Source: a virus
Length of the DNA: 25,324 nucleotides
IMG/VR virus record: IMGVR_UViG_3300042565_002595
Location: 1 to 25,324 of that record
Reading direction: 5' to 3' (one strand)
Under the pieces are notes generated by a model. That model was given only the letters and a program-made list of their open reading frames with translations. It made no database searches and was not told the origin of the DNA. The position numbers and the translations under genes were made by a program. Numbering within the stretch: position 1 is the first letter of the stretch; each line of letters starts with the position of its first letter. Below, piece after piece: positions 23,532 through 25,324 of the stretch.

Positions 23532-23784
23532 ATTTATCTTTTTGTTGCGTAGACATTTTGGGAGTGGCGGAGCGGCTGGTTTGTTGTTGTTTTTCTCGGT
23601 AGTTGCGTTGTTGCCGAGCCTTTTCAGCTTTACCTTCTGGTGTTTGCTTTACGCAAACACTACAAATATCATCGAGTTTTTTGCTTTGAATGCGCCGACC
23701 GCACGCGCAAATTTTTAGCGCGGGCAGTTCACCTAGCTTTCGCAAGCGGTGCCTTTGCACTCGTTGAGAGACAGAATCGGGCAT
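23515..23784 (-). CDS. Second small zinc-ribbon protein
   Basis: This 89-residue protein has CACG (about 27-30) and CSVC (about 41-44), the spacing of a zinc ribbon, and many Lys, Arg and Gln residues around them (QRVQRHRLRKLGE; KARQQRNYREKQQQ). It resembles the protein at 21278-21505 in size, charge and Cys arrangement, suggesting an old duplication or a shared role in binding nucleic acid. The ATG lies three bases after the stop of the small membrane protein gene. The C-terminus is low complexity (Ser/Thr/Lys/Gln). Confidence 0.72.
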   Translation of the reverse strand: MPDSVSQRVQRHRLRKLGELPALKICACGRRIQSKKLDDICSVCVKQTPEGKAEKARQQRNYREKQQQTSRSATPKMSTQQKDKSPLRP

Positions 23785-23787
23785 CGG

Positions 23788-23943
23788 CTAAAAGCGATTG
23801 CACGCATTGGCATTAGATACCCACTGTTTGCAGCTACGCTCTAGGCGTGTTTCATCATTGCCGGCCCATGTGAAGGCCAGCAAGATCAATAACAACACGG
23901 CCACAGTTGCTCGGGGGGCGAAAGGGATGTAATGGCGTTTCAT
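23788..23943 (-). CDS. 51-residue single-pass membrane protein
   Basis: This short gene reads MKRHYIPFAPRATVAVLLLI then LLAFTWAGNDETRLERSCKQ and a short tail with a second Cys. One membrane helix spans about residues 12-27 after a basic N-terminus, so the C-terminal half should face the periplasm or outside. The ATG overlaps the stop of the upstream Ala-rich gene (ATGA at 23943-23940), and the next gene starts three bases after its TAG. Two Cys residues (38 and 48) in the outer part could form a disulfide. The function is unknown; a lysis or superinfection-related role is only a guess. Confidence 0.62.
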   Translation of the reverse strand: MKRHYIPFAPRATVAVLLLILLAFTWAGNDETRLERSCKQWVSNANACNRF

Positions 23944-24179
23944 TGTGCGATGGGGTGGGGTGGGGTTGTGGTGATCGTATCGCCATGTTCATCGTCTGCC
24001 GCAGCAAGAGCACTGGCGCGGGCGTCGCCGCGGGCGCGGGCGCGGTCGGCGAGGAAGCGGTCGCGAGCGCGGGCGAGGGCGCGGTGGGCGTTGGCAATGG
24101 CGGCGGCCGCGGCGCGGGCGTCGGCGAGGTCGTGGGCGCGGTCAGCGTCGGCGCGGGCGGCGAATAAGGGGTCGGTCAT
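23940..24179 (-). CDS. Ala/Arg/Asp-rich small protein
   Basis: Starting at the ATG at 24179 this gives a 79-residue protein: MTDPLFAARADADRAHDLAD followed by Ala/Arg-rich helix and a polar tail (DDEHGDTITTTPPHPIAQ). The start is supported by a 30-bp leader repeat shared with 24731-24760, which also ends in ATGACCGAC. An upstream in-frame ATG at 24257 lies inside the preceding gene and is less likely. The leader is CT-rich and lacks a Shine-Dalgarno motif. The stop overlaps the start of the membrane protein gene, indicating one minus-strand operon. Confidence 0.6.
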   Translation of the reverse strand: MTDPLFAARADADRAHDLADARAAAAAIANAHRALARARDRFLADRARARGDARASALAAADDEHGDTITTTPPHPIAQ

Positions 24180-24200
24180 GGGTGGGGAGAGATGATGGGG
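24171..24200. repeat. 30-bp leader/start repeat, copy 1
   Basis: This matches 24731-24760 at 29 of 30 bases. On the minus strand it comprises a CT-rich leader (CTCTCCCCACCC) and the first codons ATG ACC GAC. It marks the starts of two different Ala/Arg-rich reading frames. Confidence 0.9.
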
Positions 24201-24211
24201 CTGGCGGGCGG

Positions 24212-24985
24212 TCACTCGCTGGCCTGCTGCTTCAGCCAAGTAAAAGCTGCCAGCCACCCTTGGTGCTCACCTGGTTCGCTTACGTTGTTGAACGGGTTGG
24301 CGTAGCCAACAGCCGCCACGGCACGAATCGCGGCGCGGGCGTGGTAGTCCCACGTCATGTTCGTCAGTCCTTCGTCATCTGCTGCGGCGATGCCTTGCGC
24401 CACCCTCTCCACCAGCGAGTCGGCTGCGGCCGGCGCGGCAGTGGCACTGAGCTGGTCCGTACTCAGGTGACGCACCAGGTCCCGGGCGTGCGCGTTCGCC
24501 TCGCCGTAGGTGATGATGTCGGCGAGGGTGAGGGCTCCGGCGTCGTTGAGGGCGTCGGCGCGGGCGCGGGCGCGGGCCTCGGCGGCGGCGGCGGCGGCGC
24601 GGGCGTGCTGGGTGGCTTCCAGCTTTTTCACGCGGGCGCGGAGTTCGAGAAGGCAGGCATGGGTGGCGCTCCAAAAAACGGCAGCTTCGCTGGCGACGAG
24701 GTCCCACTGCTCAGGCGTGGCGTGATGTTGGTCGGTCATGGGTGGGGAGAGGTGATGGGGAACTGATGGTGCGGCGGCGCGGACCAAGGCGTCAACGAGG
24801 TCGTGGGCGAGGGATCGGGCGCGGGCCAGAGCGTGGGCGTTGGCGTCGGCGTCGGCAAGGGCTAGGGCGTTGACGAGGGCGTCGGCGAAGTCGTGGGCCA
24901 GCTTGTGGGCGTGGGCAAGGGCGGAGTCGTCGTGGAGGTTTGGCATTTCGGTGGTCGGGGAGGTGGGGGAAGTGGGGGAGGTCAT
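24212..24985 (-). CDS. Ala/Arg/Asp-rich protein, possible two-gene fusion
   Basis: One open frame encodes 257 residues. The first part (1-75) begins with TSP tripeptides and continues as Ala/His/Asp/Leu-rich helix ([20 protein letters not shown]). The second part starts at M83 (24739), within the 30-bp leader repeat, and reads [20 protein letters not shown], then coiled coil ([12 protein letters not shown]), the shared Ala-rich cassette, and a less repetitive C-terminus ([40 protein letters not shown]) that looks like a real folded domain. It may be translated as one protein or as two nested ones; a start at M14 (24946) is also possible. It is coupled to the upstream partial gene by an ATGA. 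Confidence 0.6.
   Translation of the reverse strand: MTSPTSPTSPTTEMPNLHDDSALAHAHKLAHDFADALVNALALADADANAHALARARSLAHDLVDALVRAAAPSVPHHLSPPMTDQHHATPEQWDLVASEAAVFWSATHACLLELRARVKKLEATQHARAAAAAAEARARARADALNDAGALTLADIITYGEANAHARDLVRHLSTDQLSATAAPAAADSLVERVAQGIAAADDEGLTNMTWDYHARAAIRAVAAVGYANPFNNVSEPGEHQGWLAAFTWLKQQASE
24515..24605. repeat. Shared GC-rich coding cassette, copy B
   Basis: Partner of 21936-22035, lacking one 9-bp unit. Here it lies in the middle of the 257-residue frame rather than near the end of a 63-residue one. Confidence 0.85.
24731..24760. repeat. 30-bp leader/start repeat, copy 2
   Basis: Second copy of the leader at 24171-24200, with one base changed. It lies inside the open frame 24212-24985 and places an internal ATG at 24739. 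Confidence 0.9.
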
Positions 24986-25324
24986 GGGCTGTCGGTGAGT
25001 GCGGTTGAGTGGGCGCGGGCGAGGGCGTCGGCGAGGGAGCGGGCTTCGGCGAGGGCTTCGGCGAGGGCGTCGGCGATGAAGAGGGCGGTGGCGAGATCGT
25101 CGGCGAGGGATCGGGCGCGGGATCGGGCGTCGGCGAGGGATCGGGCGTCGGCGAGGGCGCGGGATCGGGCGTCGACGAGGGCGTCGGCGAGGGATCGGGC
25201 GCGGGCGAAATCGTCGGCGAGGAATCGGACGCGGGATCGGGCGACGACGAGGGCGTCGGCGAGGGATCGGGCGTCGACGAGGGCGTCGGCGAGGGAGCGG
25301 GCGTCGGCAAGGGCGAGGGCGAGC
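24982..25324 (-). CDS. Partial [10 protein letters not shown]-repeat protein running off the right edge
   Basis: A minus-strand frame without an ATG in the window runs from the right edge to a TGA at 24984-24982, giving at least 113 residues. Ala is found at about every second residue, with a loose ten-residue pattern [10 protein letters not shown] seen several times and variants such as [10 protein letters not shown]. This would form a long amphipathic helix with Asp/Arg on one side and Leu/Val on the other. The frame is favoured because its stop overlaps the ATG of the next gene (ATGA) and its composition matches the other Ala/Arg/Asp proteins here. The start lies outside the window. Confidence 0.55.
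   Translation of the reverse strand, partial: LALALADARSLADALVDARSLADALVVARSRVRFLADDFARARSLADALVDARSRALADARSLADARSRARSLADDLATALFIADALAEALAEARSLADALARAHSTALTDSP
25010..25324. repeat. GC-rich short-period repeats at the right edge
   Basis: The DNA is built from 6-bp steps (GGCGTC, GGCGAG, GGGATC) with longer units around GGGATCGGGCGTCGACGAGG that recur near 25160-25195 and 25263-25295. It encodes the [10 protein letters not shown] pattern on the minus strand. The same DNA opens several other frames, which are taken to be by-products. Confidence 0.85.

Noticed and set aside
23907-24766. Several + strand Gly/Ala/Arg-rich frames opposite the minus-strand genes
   Set aside because: They have no ribosome binding sites or recognisable proteins and arise from low-complexity GC-rich DNA open in all frames.
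24792-25310. Minus-strand frame rich in SPTPDPSP repeats
   Set aside because: It is the out-of-frame reading of the [10 protein letters not shown] repeat and overlaps the start of the next gene without coupling. The Ala frame ends neatly in an ATGA overlap.
21758-25324. CRISPR array
   Set aside because: The repeats are only two copies or low-complexity periodic coding DNA; there are no regular repeat-spacer units and no cas genes.
24982-25324. Pentapeptide-repeat protein (A[D/N]Lxx)
   Set aside because: The five-residue spacing is partly present, but the central Leu/Phe at every fifth residue is not kept; a long Ala-rich helix explains it better.

Overview
The window is the structural, lysis and accessory part of a tailed double-stranded DNA phage or prophage. 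The lambda-type (GpA-like) terminase, gpW-like connector, lambda-family portal, G/T tail chaperone pair with a frameshift signal and 980-residue tape measure point to a long-tailed siphovirus with probable cos-type packaging. The host cannot be fixed from the sequence. The endolysin style (TAGCIG active site) and the HDHNGG fibre repeat resemble, from memory, proteins of phages of picocyanobacteria, so a cyanobacterial host is a weak guess only.

Layout. 1-461 is a non-coding left flank with GC-rich repeats, a hairpin and a cluster of five TGTGACA/TGTCACA sites just before the small terminase gene. 462-6957 is the packaging and head module on the + strand: TerS, TerL, gpW-like connector, portal, a fused prohead protease-scaffold-major capsid protein, and a DUF2190-type capsid protein. 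6957-7346 is a likely head-tail joining protein. 7349-10328 is a fibre module placed between the head and tail genes. 10346-16128 is the tail tube module: tail terminator, small Pro-rich protein, tail tube protein, chaperones G and G-T, tape measure, distal tail protein. 16128-21228 holds the tail tip and receptor-binding proteins, closed by a strong UUCG-tetraloop terminator. Most of these genes touch or overlap by 1-4 bp, as expected of one long late operon.

After the terminator the organisation changes. 21278-22100 is a minus-strand group of very small genes (zinc ribbon, membrane-anchored HTH, Ala/Arg-rich protein). 22307-23457 is a + strand lysis cassette (two small membrane proteins and an L,D-transpeptidase-fold endolysin) ending at a UACG-loop terminator. 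23515-25324 is a second minus-strand group of small genes, several of them Ala/Arg/Asp-rich and built from repeated DNA cassettes, running off the right edge.

The most interesting points are: a -1 frameshift heptamer in the chaperone overlap; the protease-capsid fusion with a possible internal start; the palindromic TGTGACA cluster before terS; two 110-bp structured direct repeats around a small Ala-rich gene; and the family of minus-strand Ala/Arg/Asp repeat genes that share leader and coding cassettes.
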